Notes: a model not told the origin generated them from the letters alone. Shown: positions 22,429-32,155, counted from the first letter of the stretch. The stretch: 64,000 bases of DNA from Sporosarcina sp. P2 (GCF_002743255.1 NZ_PDYY01000002.1:124001-188000); one strand, 5' to 3'. Numbers and translations: made by a program.

Positions 22429-22440
22429 TCCGTACATACA

Positions 22441-22474
22441 AAAAACAGCTTTCTCAATGGAAAGCTGTTTTTTG
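22441..22474. terminator. Bidirectional terminator yqgY/yqgX
   Basis: AAAAACAGCTTT (22441-22452), eight-base loop, AAAGCTGTTTTTT. T runs on both strands. Confidence 0.88.
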
Positions 22475-22489
22475 TATGCTTTATTTTGA

Positions 22490-23125
22490 TCAAAATCCGT
22501 GTAAGTATGGATTTTGGTCTTTTTCAATTCCGATTGTTGTCGCAGGTCCATGTCCTGGATAGACCAACATCTCGTCGTCAAGTGACAATAATTTTTCGTG
22601 AATCGCTTTGAGCAATGTTTCCGTATCGCCACCAGGCAAGTCGGTACGGCCTACGCTTCCTTGGAACAATGTATCTCCTACGATTGCGAACCCTTCATCT
22701 TCAAAGATATAACAAACGCTTCCAGGCGAGTGTCCAGGCACATGACGTAGCTCCATCTTAAACGGACCCACTTCCAAATACTTTTCATCATGAAGTAGTA
22801 CGTCAGCAGGATGACAAATCACGTCAGGTAATACGGGGTATTTAGCAGAACCGTTTAACTCGGGACTCCCAAGCCATTTCTTTTCCGCCACATGCAAATA
22901 CACAGGGATATCAAAAGCAGTCCGAATCTTTTCCACCGCTCCGATATGGTCAAAGTGTGCATGCGTCAGCAAAATGGCAACTGGCTTCAAAGATAACTTT
23001 CGTAATTCCGATAGTAATGCCTCTCCATCTCCACCTGGGTCGAAAACTAAACAATTTTTCTCTTCGTCTTCCAATATGTAACAATTCGTCTGAATTGGAC
23101 CTAATGGACGTATATGTATCCTCAT
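22490..23125 (-). CDS. yqgX: MBL-fold hydrolase YqgX (glyoxalase II-like)
   Basis: 211 residues. Motifs in order: LVFDPGGDG, THAHFDHIGAVEK (HxHxDH) near 54-60, HVPGHSPGS near 130, IVGDTLFQGSVGRTD near 150 and VYPGHGPATTIG near 190. All metal ligands of the glyoxalase II group are present, but the enzyme lacks the C-terminal substrate domain of true GloB. Soluble hydrolase, perhaps of thioesters; cytoplasmic. Confidence 0.9.
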   Translation of the reverse strand: MRIHIRPLGPIQTNCYILEDEEKNCLVFDPGGDGEALLSELRKLSLKPVAILLTHAHFDHIGAVEKIRTAFDIPVYLHVAEKKWLGSPELNGSAKYPVLPDVICHPADVLLHDEKYLEVGPFKMELRHVPGHSPGSVCYIFEDEGFAIVGDTLFQGSVGRTDLPGGDTETLLKAIHEKLLSLDDEMLVYPGHGPATTIGIEKDQNPYLHGF

Positions 23126-23282
23126 TTAACTCACCTCTAAGTCTAATATTAATGAATATGGACACAAACTTCAAATAATCGTCATTATTTAATCTCGACA
23201 AAACGATTCATTAACAGTACAATAGAGGAGGAATATCGCTTATGGCATTCATTTTTTCAATGTTGAAAGGAGTGTCTACTCA

Positions 23283-23465
23283 ATGAATTTATTAGTCATC
23301 ATTTTTGGATTGATTGCAATTTTAGCAGTCTTTGGAACGGTCCAAGCTTTTAAAGAGCGGAATCTGTTAAGTATAGTATTCAATGTGGTAACGGTTGTAG
23401 TTATCGGAGGATTTACGATCGCTACTGTTATATATTCTGGATACCCGCCACAACTACACAAATAA
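23283..23465 (+). CDS. yqgW: DUF2759 membrane protein YqgW
   Basis: 60 residues, two membrane helices (LLVIIFGLIAILAVFGTV and SIVFNVVTVVVIGGFTIATVIY) joined by a short basic loop (FKERN). Matches DUF2759, a small Bacillales family, in length and placement. AAAGGAGTG ribosome site. Confidence 0.85.
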   Translation: MNLLVIIFGLIAILAVFGTVQAFKERNLLSIVFNVVTVVVIGGFTIATVIYSGYPPQLHK

Positions 23466-23474
23466 GTTCCTAAA

Positions 23475-23513
23475 AATAAGGACACCCTTTCATTGGGGAT
23501 GTCCTTATTTTTT
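23475..23513. terminator. Bidirectional terminator after yqgW
   Basis: AATAAGGACA (23475-23484) pairs with TGTCCTTATT (23500-23509), followed by TTTTT; inner CCC/GGG pairs extend the stem. Confidence 0.85.
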
Positions 23514-23602
23514 TGATTCGCTAGTAGATAGTATTGGCGCTTCGGCGGAACGCATTCTAGCTTGCCTTTCATTCCCCACGTAAAAACAGTAACTCCCCAA
23601 AT

Positions 23603-24622
23603 TTATTCTTGCGGCTTGATCTCCAACCACTTTACCGTCTCACCGGTCTCTATATCCATCCAAGTATCCAAACTATATCCAATGAGACACTTGTCGCCTT
23701 TGCAATCTAAGGCGCCGCCTCCCTGTAGTTCTTGGCGCTTTACTTCCTTACCGTCCTGTATCTTCACTAGAAAACTGGTTGGTCTCATCTCGGTTTGATT
23801 GGTAACAGTCATCATTAATGTAGTACCATCCGAAAATACAGCGTGATCCATCACGAATGAATCATCTTGGGAAAACCAGGAATATTTCTCTTTCCCGTTT
23901 GCATCTATTACAGTGTATCGTATCTGCTCGCCTTCAAATGATTCAATCAATACTTGATCTGAAGAGGTATGGAATTGGTTGGCGTTATTCGCGAGTATAG
24001 TCTCTTCTCCCGTAGACAGCGCTTGTTTTATTACCACTACGTCTTCCATGTACACCAACTCTTCCGCACCTAGCCAACGGGGAAACGGATCAGGTAGTTC
24101 TACCGCTACCAATGTATCGTCATTCGCGTCATAGCGCATGATTTCGTAACTCCAATCATCAGAGAAAGCGGTGATCAGTAATTGTGAAGCATCGAATTCG
24201 TTCCATTGAATTTCAAGTTCCGAGGATTCTACCGACACTTCATTTAATGGAGTACCCGCATGATCGAGTATATGTATGACAGCTTCTGTTGAGTCGTCTG
24301 CTGTTTTGACTAGCAGTTGCGAAGCAGTAGGATGAACTTGCACTTCAGAGATCGTTGCAGTGGCCGTAAATAAGGTATGTATATCACCCGTCTTCAAATC
24401 AAACGACAGCAGACGGTCTTTAGCGTCTTTTTGATTGACGAATAAAATCGTCATTTCGTTCAACCAGCCTGCAACAAAACGAATATCATCTTGTGAAGCT
24501 GTAAGTTTTTCTACTGGCTCGGCTTCTTTTTCTACTAGTTGTTCTTCGGTTTCAACATCTTCAGATTGCGTACATGACATTAAAAACAATGCACACACTA
24601 TTGAGATAAGAATTCTTTTCAC
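23603..24622 (-). CDS. yqgU: Lipoprotein YqgU-like, beta-propeller
   Basis: 339 residues. Signal MKRILISIVCALFLMSC gives a lipobox cysteine at about 17, then an acidic spacer and repeating beta-sheet segments (DIRFVAGWLNEMTILFVNQKD..., RLLSFDLKTGDIHTLF) with SxD turns, typical of a six- or seven-bladed propeller. Position between yqgW and the LTA-synthase gene matches yqgU. Extracytoplasmic, function unknown. Confidence 0.78.
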   Translation of the reverse strand: MKRILISIVCALFLMSCTQSEDVETEEQLVEKEAEPVEKLTASQDDIRFVAGWLNEMTILFVNQKDAKDRLLSFDLKTGDIHTLFTATATISEVQVHPTASQLLVKTADDSTEAVIHILDHAGTPLNEVSVESSELEIQWNEFDASQLLITAFSDDWSYEIMRYDANDDTLVAVELPDPFPRWLGAEELVYMEDVVVIKQALSTGEETILANNANQFHTSSDQVLIESFEGEQIRYTVIDANGKEKYSWFSQDDSFVMDHAVFSDGTTLMMTVTNQTEMRPTSFLVKIQDGKEVKRQELQGGGALDCKGDKCLIGYSLDTWMDIETGETVKWLEIKPQE

Positions 24623-24646
24623 TTTTTCACTTCCTCTTCAGTTGGT

Positions 24647-24684
24647 TAAAAAAGAGCTGCGCGGCATAGGCAGCCGCGCAGCTC
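24647..24684 (-). terminator. Terminator of the LTA synthase gene
   Basis: GAGCTGCGCGGC (24654-24665) with GCCGCGCAGCTC (24673-24684); six T follow on the minus strand. Very GC-rich 12-base stem. Confidence 0.9.
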
Positions 24685-24690
24685 ATCAAT

Positions 24691-26592
24691 TTATTTACTT
24701 TCTTTCATTTCAGGACTGCCATCTGGTCTTTCTTTAAAGCGAAGCAAGTCACCGTTGATGATAGCATCTGAATAATTCAATTCAGTATTCGCACGCTCAA
24801 TATACGGCTCACATTGCGCTTCATCTATTGCTGGTTCTCCTGTTTCGATGTCATAGCAAACTTCCTGAGCGTAAATATTTTTGTCTGTGACAAAACGGCC
24901 GTCACGGAAAATCACAAATGGTTCATGATCTGGTGAAAATAAATCGGAACCGAATTGCATATCTGCTTTCGTATCAATTCCCAGTAGGTGAAGAATAGTA
25001 GGTCGGATATCTACCTGTCCGCCAAGCTCATGCATCTTCTTACCTTCACCAGAACCTGGTATATGAATGAATAATGGAACCTTTTGAAGCTCTGCATTAT
25101 CAAATGGTGTAATTTCTTTATCCATATACATACCCATTGCTTTATTGTGGTTCTCGGAAATACCATAGTGATCTCCGTACATGACAATGATCGAGTTTTC
25201 ATACAAACCGCTTTCCTTCAAGTCCTCAAAGAACTCCTTAACTGCTTCGTCCATATATCGAACTGTTTGGAAATACTTATTCAACGTGTTGGAATTTGAT
25301 GTGTATTCAGGAATTAATTTATCCTGCTCATCCAAATCAAATGGATGATGGTTTGTTAGTGTAATCATTCGTGTAGCAAATGGTTGCTTGATATCTTTCA
25401 TCAAGTCAACTGACTGGCGGAAAAACGGAATATCTTTCATTCCCCAGTTGACTGCTTCATCTTCACCAATTGTGTAGCTATCCACATCGTAGAACTTCTG
25501 TACGTTAAGTGCTTTATACATAATATCACGGTTCCAGAAACTCTTACTGTTTGCGTGCATGACACTTGTAGCATAACCATTCTCGCCTAGACGTTCAGAC
25601 AGCGAGTTATATGTGTTACCACTATGCGTGAAAAATACTGCACTACCGTTACGTCCATATAATGAGTTCTCTACGATAAACTCAGAATCGGATGTTTTGC
25701 CTAACCCAGTTTGTTGATAAAAGTTGTCAAAGTAGAATGTATCTTTATCGTTTGTTAATCCATTTAAGAATGGAGTAATTTCATGTCCATCCATATCATT
25801 GTTAATAACAAAGTTTTGTAAGGATTCAAGTGAAACGATAATTACGTTCTTGCCTTTTGCAGTACCAAACATTTTCGGATCTGGTTGCGCATGGTTAGCT
25901 TTGACGTAGTTCTCAATTTCTGTCAACTCTGTACCATCAGCAAATGTACGCTGTGCATGGGATTTGGATTGAACGAATAAATCATATAGATGGTAGTTGT
26001 ACGTACCAAGGTTTTTAACGAGTAATTCGCGATCAAAGCTTCTTGTCAATAACTGTGGTCGCTGTGTTTCTGCAAGCGCCAAATTGAACATCATCAACGT
26101 AGCAGCGGCGGCAAAGTACACTTTCCGTCCCATTTTACTGCTTGATTCTTGAACTGGTTCTGGACCTTGTTTGAAGAAGCGAATAACTACTAAAATGATC
26201 AAAACATCCGAGAAAAAGAATAGATCAAGGAAACGCAAGTTCTCGGTAATTGAAGAACTTAAATCTGCAAAGTTACTCGTCTGGAACAATAAAGGCAGTG
26301 TAATAAAGTCTGTAAAGAAACGATAGAACACAGCATTGGCAAACATGATAAAAGAAGTAATGAAACTGACCGCTAATATATATCGGTTACGTATTTTTGT
26401 CTTTTTAATAAAGAAAGCCACCCCATAAATAAACAATAGAAATGCTAGGGGGTTAATTAGTAAGATAAATTGTTGCATAGCATTATCGATCTTCATATTG
26501 AAACTGGTGAAATACCCGATGTAGGTAGTCAACCAAGTTGCGATTACAGCGATAATGAGTACGGAATGCTTAGGCCATGAAAATTTTCTCAT
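24691..26592 (-). CDS. yqgS: Lipoteichoic acid synthase-type sulfatase (YqgS/LtaS)
   Basis: 633 residues. Five membrane helices in the first 190 residues, then an extracellular sulfatase-fold domain. The nucleophile Thr lies in GLGKTSDSEFIVENSLYG (near 300), VIVSLESLQNFV provides a metal-binding Glu, and YGDHYGISENHN supplies Asp/His ligands near 475. Polymerises glycerol phosphate from phosphatidylglycerol onto a glycolipid anchor. Several paralogues usually exist in Bacillales; placement suggests yqgS. Confidence 0.93.
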   Translation of the reverse strand: MRKFSWPKHSVLIIAVIATWLTTYIGYFTSFNMKIDNAMQQFILLINPLAFLLFIYGVAFFIKKTKIRNRYILAVSFITSFIMFANAVFYRFFTDFITLPLLFQTSNFADLSSSITENLRFLDLFFFSDVLIILVVIRFFKQGPEPVQESSSKMGRKVYFAAAATLMMFNLALAETQRPQLLTRSFDRELLVKNLGTYNYHLYDLFVQSKSHAQRTFADGTELTEIENYVKANHAQPDPKMFGTAKGKNVIIVSLESLQNFVINNDMDGHEITPFLNGLTNDKDTFYFDNFYQQTGLGKTSDSEFIVENSLYGRNGSAVFFTHSGNTYNSLSERLGENGYATSVMHANSKSFWNRDIMYKALNVQKFYDVDSYTIGEDEAVNWGMKDIPFFRQSVDLMKDIKQPFATRMITLTNHHPFDLDEQDKLIPEYTSNSNTLNKYFQTVRYMDEAVKEFFEDLKESGLYENSIIVMYGDHYGISENHNKAMGMYMDKEITPFDNAELQKVPLFIHIPGSGEGKKMHELGGQVDIRPTILHLLGIDTKADMQFGSDLFSPDHEPFVIFRDGRFVTDKNIYAQEVCYDIETGEPAIDEAQCEPYIERANTELNYSDAIINGDLLRFKERPDGSPEMKESK

Positions 26593-26719
26593 TCCATCTC
26601 TTCCTTTCGTTTCGTTTAGATACTGTTTTTTTATTGTCAGCGTATATATATACGTTTGACTGAGTGAAAAGTTTCACATAATACGAGGAATGAGTAGTTT
26701 GTATGATATCAGCTAGTTG

Positions 26720-26905
26720 TTAGCTGGTTTGTTCTCTTCGCAAAACAAGCAATGCTTGAATATATGTTTGTTGATCAATAAATTGATGATCATACAGTTC
26801 TTTGACTTCGGACTCCATTACTATACTGTCCTGTCTTTTATTTCCTGTATAAATGATTACACCAAACCGTTTAAGCAATTTCATCACATCATAAAATTCA
26901 TTCAT
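26720..26905 (-). CDS. yqgQ: YqgQ-like DUF910 protein
   Basis: 61 residues, three-helix bundle with the typical MKLLKRFGVIIYTGNKRQDSIVMESEVKELY pattern of YqgQ. Starts within the end of the formyl-THF cycloligase gene (8-base overlap). In B. subtilis it precedes glcK; here glcK and the rhomboid gene gluP are absent and the LTA synthase follows. May bind single-stranded nucleic acid, based on reported structure of the family. Confidence 0.87.
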   Translation of the reverse strand: MNEFYDVMKLLKRFGVIIYTGNKRQDSIVMESEVKELYDHQFIDQQTYIQALLVLRREQTS

Positions 26906-27482
26906 TCACGTCACGAGCTTTCTGACAATCTATAATATGTTTGTCTGTGTAAATATAGGACACCGGAACGTCATGCGGCTCCTTAACTATATTATGGCGG
27001 ATTTGACAGTCAAATGCCAGCGATATCGTTTCAAATGGAAAATTTATCAAATAGCGATCGTAGTAACCCCCACCGAATCCAATCCGATAACCAGTCTCTG
27101 AATACACGACGCCGGGCACGATTTGTAAGTCAATTTCCTCTGGTTTTACAGACTCTGTTATATCTATTTTCGGTTCTCTCAAGTCCATATAGACTACTTC
27201 TGTTTGATCAAATGAATCAATCAAACGAAAATCCATTTCCCTCGTAGAGGAGATACATCGAGGAATCGCAACTCGCTTCCCGGCTTGCCAAGCGATTTCT
27301 ATCAAACGACGCGTGTCCACTTCCGGAAATCTAGATAATGTGATTCCGATTGTTTCTGCATACTTAAATTCATCCGAAGCAAGAACTTTTTCTACTATAC
27401 TAGCTGATTTTTGTTCGTGATCAGATGGAGTTAATTGATGTAATTGCTGTATAACCTGTTTTCGAAGATGCTGCTTTTCCAC
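26898..27482 (-). CDS. yqgN: 5-formyltetrahydrofolate cyclo-ligase
   Basis: 194 residues. The N-terminal LRKQVIQQL and the ATP/substrate loop RIGFGGGYYDRYL near 145-157 define the MTHFS family; KRVAIPRC and DLQIVPGVVY are also typical. Converts 5-formyl-THF and ATP to 5,10-methenyl-THF, returning folate to the one-carbon pool. Cytoplasmic. Confidence 0.93.
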   Translation of the reverse strand: MEKQHLRKQVIQQLHQLTPSDHEQKSASIVEKVLASDEFKYAETIGITLSRFPEVDTRRLIEIAWQAGKRVAIPRCISSTREMDFRLIDSFDQTEVVYMDLREPKIDITESVKPEEIDLQIVPGVVYSETGYRIGFGGGYYDRYLINFPFETISLAFDCQIRHNIVKEPHDVPVSYIYTDKHIIDCQKARDVNE

Positions 27483-27537
27483 TGTACTACCTCCCGTAAG
27501 AAAAAACCAAAACCGAAGCAGGTTTTGGTTTTAATGA

Positions 27538-27687
27538 TTATTTCGTTTCACGGTGCAAAGTTTGCTTTTTTTCACGTGAGCAATATTTCATCATTTCAAT
27601 ACGTTCTGGATTGTTACGCTTGTTTTTCTTAGTAATATAATTACGCTCTGCACATTCTGTACAAGCGAGTGTTACGTTTACGCGCAT
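27538..27687 (-). CDS. rpmG: 50S ribosomal protein L33
   Basis: 49 residues ([20 protein letters not shown]...), missed by length filters. Cysteines at 9, 12 and near 36 only; the fourth zinc ligand is missing (YCSREKK), so this is the non-zinc type of L33 like B. subtilis RpmGA. GGGAGGGA ribosome site. A terminator (AAACCAAAACC-gaagca-GGTTTTGGTTT, 27505-27532) follows on the minus strand. Confidence 0.95.
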   Translation of the reverse strand: MRVNVTLACTECAERNYITKKNKRNNPERIEMMKYCSREKKQTLHRETK

Positions 27688-27860
27688 TACTGTCCCTCCC
27701 ACTCAATAGCTATAGATATAAGTAAAACATGAGCATGATTTATACGACTAATATATTATACCATAGATTCAATCATTGTACAGCAAAAAAAATCAAATAT
27801 CATTCATCATATGCTTATGGTATTATGAAGGAAATTCTAGCTATGCGGGAGGGAAACACT

Positions 27861-28220
27861 ATGGATATCCCCTTAATATTACTCAGTATTGGTGTATTGG
27901 CTGTTATACTATCGTTTTTTATCGGAAATAAGACTCGTTCGATGGATGATGAATTGGAAGCTGTTTCGATTAGCCTTCATCAGGAAATGAGTAATCTGAA
28001 AAAAAGAGTGCGGTTGCTTGAAGAGGAATTGATGGTTGCATCCCCGACTTCCGAGCCCATTTCACCAGCACCTCAAAAAACGATACACGCAATTATAGTC
28101 AATCAAATTATCTCTCTTCACAAACAAGGCTACACGGTCCCCGAGATTGCCAAACGCGCTTCACTTAGTGAAAAGGAAGTAACGGACGTGCTACATTCCA
28201 AAGGAGTGCGATTGTCATGA
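27861..28220 (+). CDS. Membrane-anchored protein with helix-turn-helix tail
   Basis: 119 residues starting MDIPLILLSIGVLAVILSFF at 27861, with GGGAGGG seven bases upstream (longer upstream frame rejected). One N-terminal membrane helix, a coiled coil (EMSNLKKRVRLLEEELM), then QIISLHKQGYTVPEIAKRASLSEKEVTDVLHSKG, a helix-turn-helix. Proteins of this shape are found in Bacillales beside mltG-like genes; function unknown. Overlaps the next gene as ATGA. Confidence 0.75.
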   Translation: MDIPLILLSIGVLAVILSFFIGNKTRSMDDELEAVSISLHQEMSNLKKRVRLLEEELMVASPTSEPISPAPQKTIHAIIVNQIISLHKQGYTVPEIAKRASLSEKEVTDVLHSKGVRLS

Positions 28221-28666
28221 TCAAGGAAATATTGCGCGCTGTAGGTATTGGTTGTTTGATAGCTGGTGGCATTCTGTATTTCGTACAACAACAAACATCC
28301 GAAGGTTCGTTGCAAAAGCAATTAGCAGATTCAAAAGAAGAAATAGCCATTCTAAAAAAAGAACTGGCGATTGCACAGACATTGTCGCGGAAAGATGCTA
28401 TCCGTCAACCAGAATCTGAACAAGATACGATTCCAGAGAAAAGTGAAGCGGAGGAAATTGTCACGAAGAGCTTCACGGTTAAAGCAGGCATTACACCTGC
28501 CGAGTTATCACGTGAATTAGAAAAAGAAAAATTAATAAAAAACGCGGAAGAATTCGAATTATATATAATTGAAAATGATTACACACGAAAAATCAAAACC
28601 GGTACATACGAATTACGCTCTGATATGCGCTTTCCTGAGATTGCTAAAATCTTTTTACACCTATAA
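28217..28666 (+). CDS. MltG/YceG-like short membrane protein
   Basis: 149 residues. One N-terminal membrane helix, a coiled coil and a C-terminal domain with FTVKAGITPAELSRELEKEKLIKNAEEFELYI, KTGTYELRSDMRF, matching the LysM-like N-terminal domain of YceG/MltG transglycosylases. The catalytic domain of MltG is absent; full-length proteins exceed 300 residues. Likely a peptidoglycan-associated accessory rather than an enzyme. Confidence 0.75.
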   Translation: MIKEILRAVGIGCLIAGGILYFVQQQTSEGSLQKQLADSKEEIAILKKELAIAQTLSRKDAIRQPESEQDTIPEKSEAEEIVTKSFTVKAGITPAELSRELEKEKLIKNAEEFELYIIENDYTRKIKTGTYELRSDMRFPEIAKIFLHL

Positions 28667-28700
28667 AAAAGACGAAAACCATTTGGTTTTCGTCTTTTTT
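28665..28700. terminator. Bidirectional terminator
   Basis: AAAAAAGACGAAAACC, ATTT loop, GGTTTTCGTCTTTTTT. Serves the YceG-like gene and pbpA on opposite strands. Confidence 0.92.
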
Positions 28701-28717
28701 GTATTGATCAATCCTTG

Positions 28718-30868
28718 TTATTTCTGTATCTTCACATCCGGAGACGCGTTGTCAGCCTGTAAACTTCTCTGTCTTTTTTGTTCAAAGAATACATCGAGTG
28801 CTTCTTTGGCTATTTCACTTGCCGTAGCGGATGGATAGCGTTTCGTATTCGTTGAAATATAGGGAATGATTACTGAATACGCAACTTCAGGTCGATCAGC
28901 AGGGGCATATCCTACATGGGACAAGTTAATTGTCGGAATAACAGGATTGGATTTATTACCCGTGTAATAGAATGATTCGGCGGTACCCGTCTTTCCGGCT
29001 CCTGTATAGGGTGCGCCCGCTAGTAAACCGGATGCAGTACCATTCGCGCCATAGTATACATAATGCATGCCTTTCTTCACTTGATCGATTTCCGCTTGTG
29101 AGTTTTTCAGATGATTTAACACTTTTATGGGTGTTTCTTCAACTAATTCTCCGAGTACTTCCCCATCCGGAGAAGGTTCACGAATTTCTTTCAAAATTTT
29201 CGGTGCTATTCGATTTCCATCAGCGGCAATGGTTGCCACATATTGCGCCATTTGCAGAGGAGTATACGTATCAAACTGGCCAATTGAGAAGTCGAGGAGC
29301 TTTCCGGGAATCGTTTCCGTACCCGTAACGCCTGTATATTCGCCAGGTAAATCAATGCCTGTTTTTACACCTAAACCAAATGCCGCAAAGTTTTCACGGA
29401 ATGTATCAAATGCTTTCTTGTCGATTGGTAATCCTTGACCCGGTCGGTATGTTGCCTTTCCTAACCCCATCGCAATACGGAACATATACACGTTGGAAGA
29501 ACGACCGATAGCGGAAATGTCGTTTAATGCAACCCGTCCATTCGGATTAAATAAGGACCGTTTGTACCTGCCGCCAATATTGATCGGTTGGTCAATTTTC
29601 ACTTCACCGATTTTAACGGCTCCTTCATTGTATCCTGTAAGCATGGTTGCCAATTTCACTGTAGATCCCACTTCATACGCAGAAGTAAATGTACCAAATG
29701 TGTAATCTTGTATTGCCCATCGTCCTGTCGATTCATCTTTTACTACTTTCTTTCCGACAAGAGACAGAATTTCTCCATTGTTTGGGTCCAACATGACAAG
29801 GAATGCTGATTCCAACGCACCTGTATTCGGACCTTGTTTTAAACGCAATAATTTATTGGATACGACATCTTCAAGCGCTTTCTGCAAATTGGTGTCTGTA
29901 GTCAAGATCAGATCTTTACCAGGCTTTCCTTCTTTCACCGTTTTCGTTTCAACGACTTTTCCTGTGCGGTCTTTGATATTCTTCACAATCGTCTTTTGAC
30001 CTTTCAGTAAGTCTTCGTAATACAATTCCAAATAACTTCGTCCGACGCGATCATTTCGCGAATAATCTCGCGCTAGGAAATAGTTTAAGTGAGAACGAGG
30101 AATGCCTTCTATCGGACTCGTCGTAGATCCTAGAATTGCACTATCTGATTTCTTAACTCGATCCCAGTCCGTAGTCGTATTGACGCCCGGCAGTTGATCC
30201 AATCTTTCAGACACCACAGCAAGCTCTTTATCGGTAACGCCATCGCTCTTGATGATTTGTGGGGAGTAGGCGTAACCTGCCATCATTTCTCGATAAATTG
30301 CGAGTACTTCTAAATCTTCCGCTGTTAATGTAGCTAGTTCTTCGTCCGTGATCCGGTCGCGTGTCAGCTGGTTAATCTCTCGTTGAATATCTTTCTGAGA
30401 TTTATTGTCGTCTTTACTGAGCTTATTTTGTTCTTTTTTAGGTACTTTATCAGCTGCTTTTACAGGATTCAATAAAATCCAGAAATCCCGTTTATCGCCT
30501 ATTGTCACGCGCTTTGTATCTTGATCAATCAACTTCGCAATTTTTCTAGCAAGCGCAAGCATTTCTTTTGTTGTCGTGGAGGATGTTTTCGTATACGTGA
30601 TAGCATTTTTCGCTTCATTGTCGACGAGTACTTTCCCGGTACGGTCGAAAATTCTTCCACGCGGTGTGCTCGTGTTGACCGCAATTTCCTCTGTTCGTTC
30701 AAGACTGCGTGCATAATCCTCCCCTTTGACGATTTGCATATAACCTAAACGGAATATGAGTAAGGAAAAAAGGACAAAAATCGCTACAAATAAAAAATTC
30801 ATTCGAAATGCAATATGTTGACGTTGACTCGTTTTTGGCGACTCCGTCTTTTTTTGGTTTCTCTTCAA
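28718..30868 (-). CDS. pbpA: Class B penicillin-binding protein (PBP2A type)
   Basis: 716 residues. One N-terminal membrane helix (FLFVAIFVLFSLLIFRLGYM), a PBP dimer domain starting TPRGRIFDRTGKVLVDN, and the transpeptidase with SxxK in EVGSTVKLATML near 400, SxN in GRSSNVYMF near 459 and KTG in GAGKTGTAES near 624. Cross-links peptidoglycan, probably for rod-wall elongation. Adjacent to sodA as in B. subtilis pbpA. Confidence 0.93.
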   Translation of the reverse strand: MKRNQKKTESPKTSQRQHIAFRMNFLFVAIFVLFSLLIFRLGYMQIVKGEDYARSLERTEEIAVNTSTPRGRIFDRTGKVLVDNEAKNAITYTKTSSTTTKEMLALARKIAKLIDQDTKRVTIGDKRDFWILLNPVKAADKVPKKEQNKLSKDDNKSQKDIQREINQLTRDRITDEELATLTAEDLEVLAIYREMMAGYAYSPQIIKSDGVTDKELAVVSERLDQLPGVNTTTDWDRVKKSDSAILGSTTSPIEGIPRSHLNYFLARDYSRNDRVGRSYLELYYEDLLKGQKTIVKNIKDRTGKVVETKTVKEGKPGKDLILTTDTNLQKALEDVVSNKLLRLKQGPNTGALESAFLVMLDPNNGEILSLVGKKVVKDESTGRWAIQDYTFGTFTSAYEVGSTVKLATMLTGYNEGAVKIGEVKIDQPINIGGRYKRSLFNPNGRVALNDISAIGRSSNVYMFRIAMGLGKATYRPGQGLPIDKKAFDTFRENFAAFGLGVKTGIDLPGEYTGVTGTETIPGKLLDFSIGQFDTYTPLQMAQYVATIAADGNRIAPKILKEIREPSPDGEVLGELVEETPIKVLNHLKNSQAEIDQVKKGMHYVYYGANGTASGLLAGAPYTGAGKTGTAESFYYTGNKSNPVIPTINLSHVGYAPADRPEVAYSVIIPYISTNTKRYPSATASEIAKEALDVFFEQKRQRSLQADNASPDVKIQK

Positions 30869-30928
30869 CAGGAATCTCCTTTCTCAGGAAGTTTATGTAT
30901 AAGAATTATAGCATGAAAACAATAAAGA

Positions 30929-30962
30929 ACACACATCTAGACGAACTAGATGTGTGTCAGGT
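30929..30962. terminator. Terminator of sodA
   Basis: ACACACATCTAG (30929-30940), ACGAA, CTAGATGTGTGT (30946-30957). A perfect 12-base stem; on the minus strand it is followed by TTCTTTATT. Confidence 0.75.
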
Positions 30963-30967
30963 TTCAA

Positions 30968-31576
30968 TTACTTATTGTCTTGGTAACGCTTTTCAACTTC
31001 ATCCCAGTTGACTACGTTCCAGAATGCAGAAATGTAGTCAGGACGGCGGTTTTGGTAGTTTAAGTAGTACGCATGCTCCCAAACGTCCAACCCTAGCAAT
31101 GGTGTTTTACCATCCATATAAGGTGAGTCTTGGTTAGGAGTTGATGTGACTTCAATTTCACCGTTGTTTACAACAAGCCAAGCCCAACCTGAACCGAAGC
31201 GAGTTGTTGCAGCTTTAGCGAACTCTTCTTTGAAAGCGTCAAAGCTACCGAACTTTTTGTCGATTGCTTCTGCAACTTCCCCAGTTGGGTTGCCGCCACC
31301 GTTTGGTGAAAGGATTGTCCAGAACAATGAGTGGTTAGAGTGCCCGCCACCGTTATTGCGGACTGCTGTACGCTTGTCCTCTGGAACTTTGTCCAAGTTT
31401 GCAACTAATTCGTCAACAGGCATGTTAAGAAGTTCTTCGTGACCTTCTAGTGCGTTGTTCACGTTCGTTACATACGTGTTGTGGTGTTTCGTGTGATGGA
31501 TGTTCATCGTTTCTTTGTCGATGTGTGGCTCCAACGCATCATATGCGTATGGTAGTTCTGGTAATGTATAAGCCAT
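30968..31576 (-). CDS. sodA: Superoxide dismutase, Mn/Fe type
   Basis: 202 residues from [18 protein letters not shown] at 31576 with GAGGAGG upstream. Ligands are visible: His in [13 protein letters not shown] near 27, His in [10 protein letters not shown] near 82, and Asp/His in [10 protein letters not shown] near 164-168. The [13 protein letters not shown] residues favour manganese. Converts superoxide to peroxide and oxygen in the cytoplasm. Confidence 0.96.
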   Translation of the reverse strand: MAYTLPELPYAYDALEPHIDKETMNIHHTKHHNTYVTNVNNALEGHEELLNMPVDELVANLDKVPEDKRTAVRNNGGGHSNHSLFWTILSPNGGGNPTGEVAEAIDKKFGSFDAFKEEFAKAATTRFGSGWAWLVVNNGEIEVTSTPNQDSPYMDGKTPLLGLDVWEHAYYLNYQNRRPDYISAFWNVVNWDEVEKRYQDNK

Positions 31577-31663
31577 TTTCCATTCCTCCTCTAAATTATC
31601 TCTGTTTTGCCCTACCACTTCACATTATCAAAATATGAGCCAGCATTCAAAGAAAATGGACTG

Positions 31664-32155
31664 TTAACGGAGAAAAAATAGGAATATGACAATCATAACT
31701 ACCATAATAGTACCTTTTACAGCAACGGAAGTCAGAAAACCAACAACAGAGCCGACTCCCGTGCGAAAAGCTTGTTTGATCCCGGAACGTGTAAAAACTA
31801 GTTCTGCAAGGATTGCGCCAAGAAAAGGTCCAGCTAAAATACCCACAACCGGAATGACGAATGGACCAATAAGCAGCCCAATCGTACTTCCCCACATTCC
31901 TGCTTTGCTACCACCAAAACGTTTAACACCGACGAGATTTGCGATCGTATCCGCGCCAAATAATAGCAAAACGAATAATACTTGGATTACCCAAAACAAC
32001 CACGTTAACTCTTCAAATGAAACGATTGCGCCATAAAGCAGGAAGCCTACCAATAAAAACACAACAGATGGAATGACAGGATAGATCAATCCGACAAACG
32101 CGATCGCAAACATAAGAATTGCCAATGTCCAACCGATCCATAACATAGTCGTCAC
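31664..32155 (-). CDS. yqgC: DUF456 membrane protein YqgC
   Basis: 163 residues with four or five membrane helices and the glycine-rich repeats (GLLIGPFVIPVVGILAGPFLGAILAEL) typical of DUF456. Adjacent to sodA, as in B. subtilis. Function unknown. Confidence 0.9.
   Translation of the reverse strand: MTTMLWIGWTLAILMFAIAFVGLIYPVIPSVVFLLVGFLLYGAIVSFEELTWLFWVIQVLFVLLLFGADTIANLVGVKRFGGSKAGMWGSTIGLLIGPFVIPVVGILAGPFLGAILAELVFTRSGIKQAFRTGVGSVVGFLTSVAVKGTIMVVMIVIFLFFLR

Noticed and set aside
28972..29438. Two long + strand frames opposite pbpA
   Set aside because: Both lie wholly inside a recognised PBP gene and read as reverse-complement noise.
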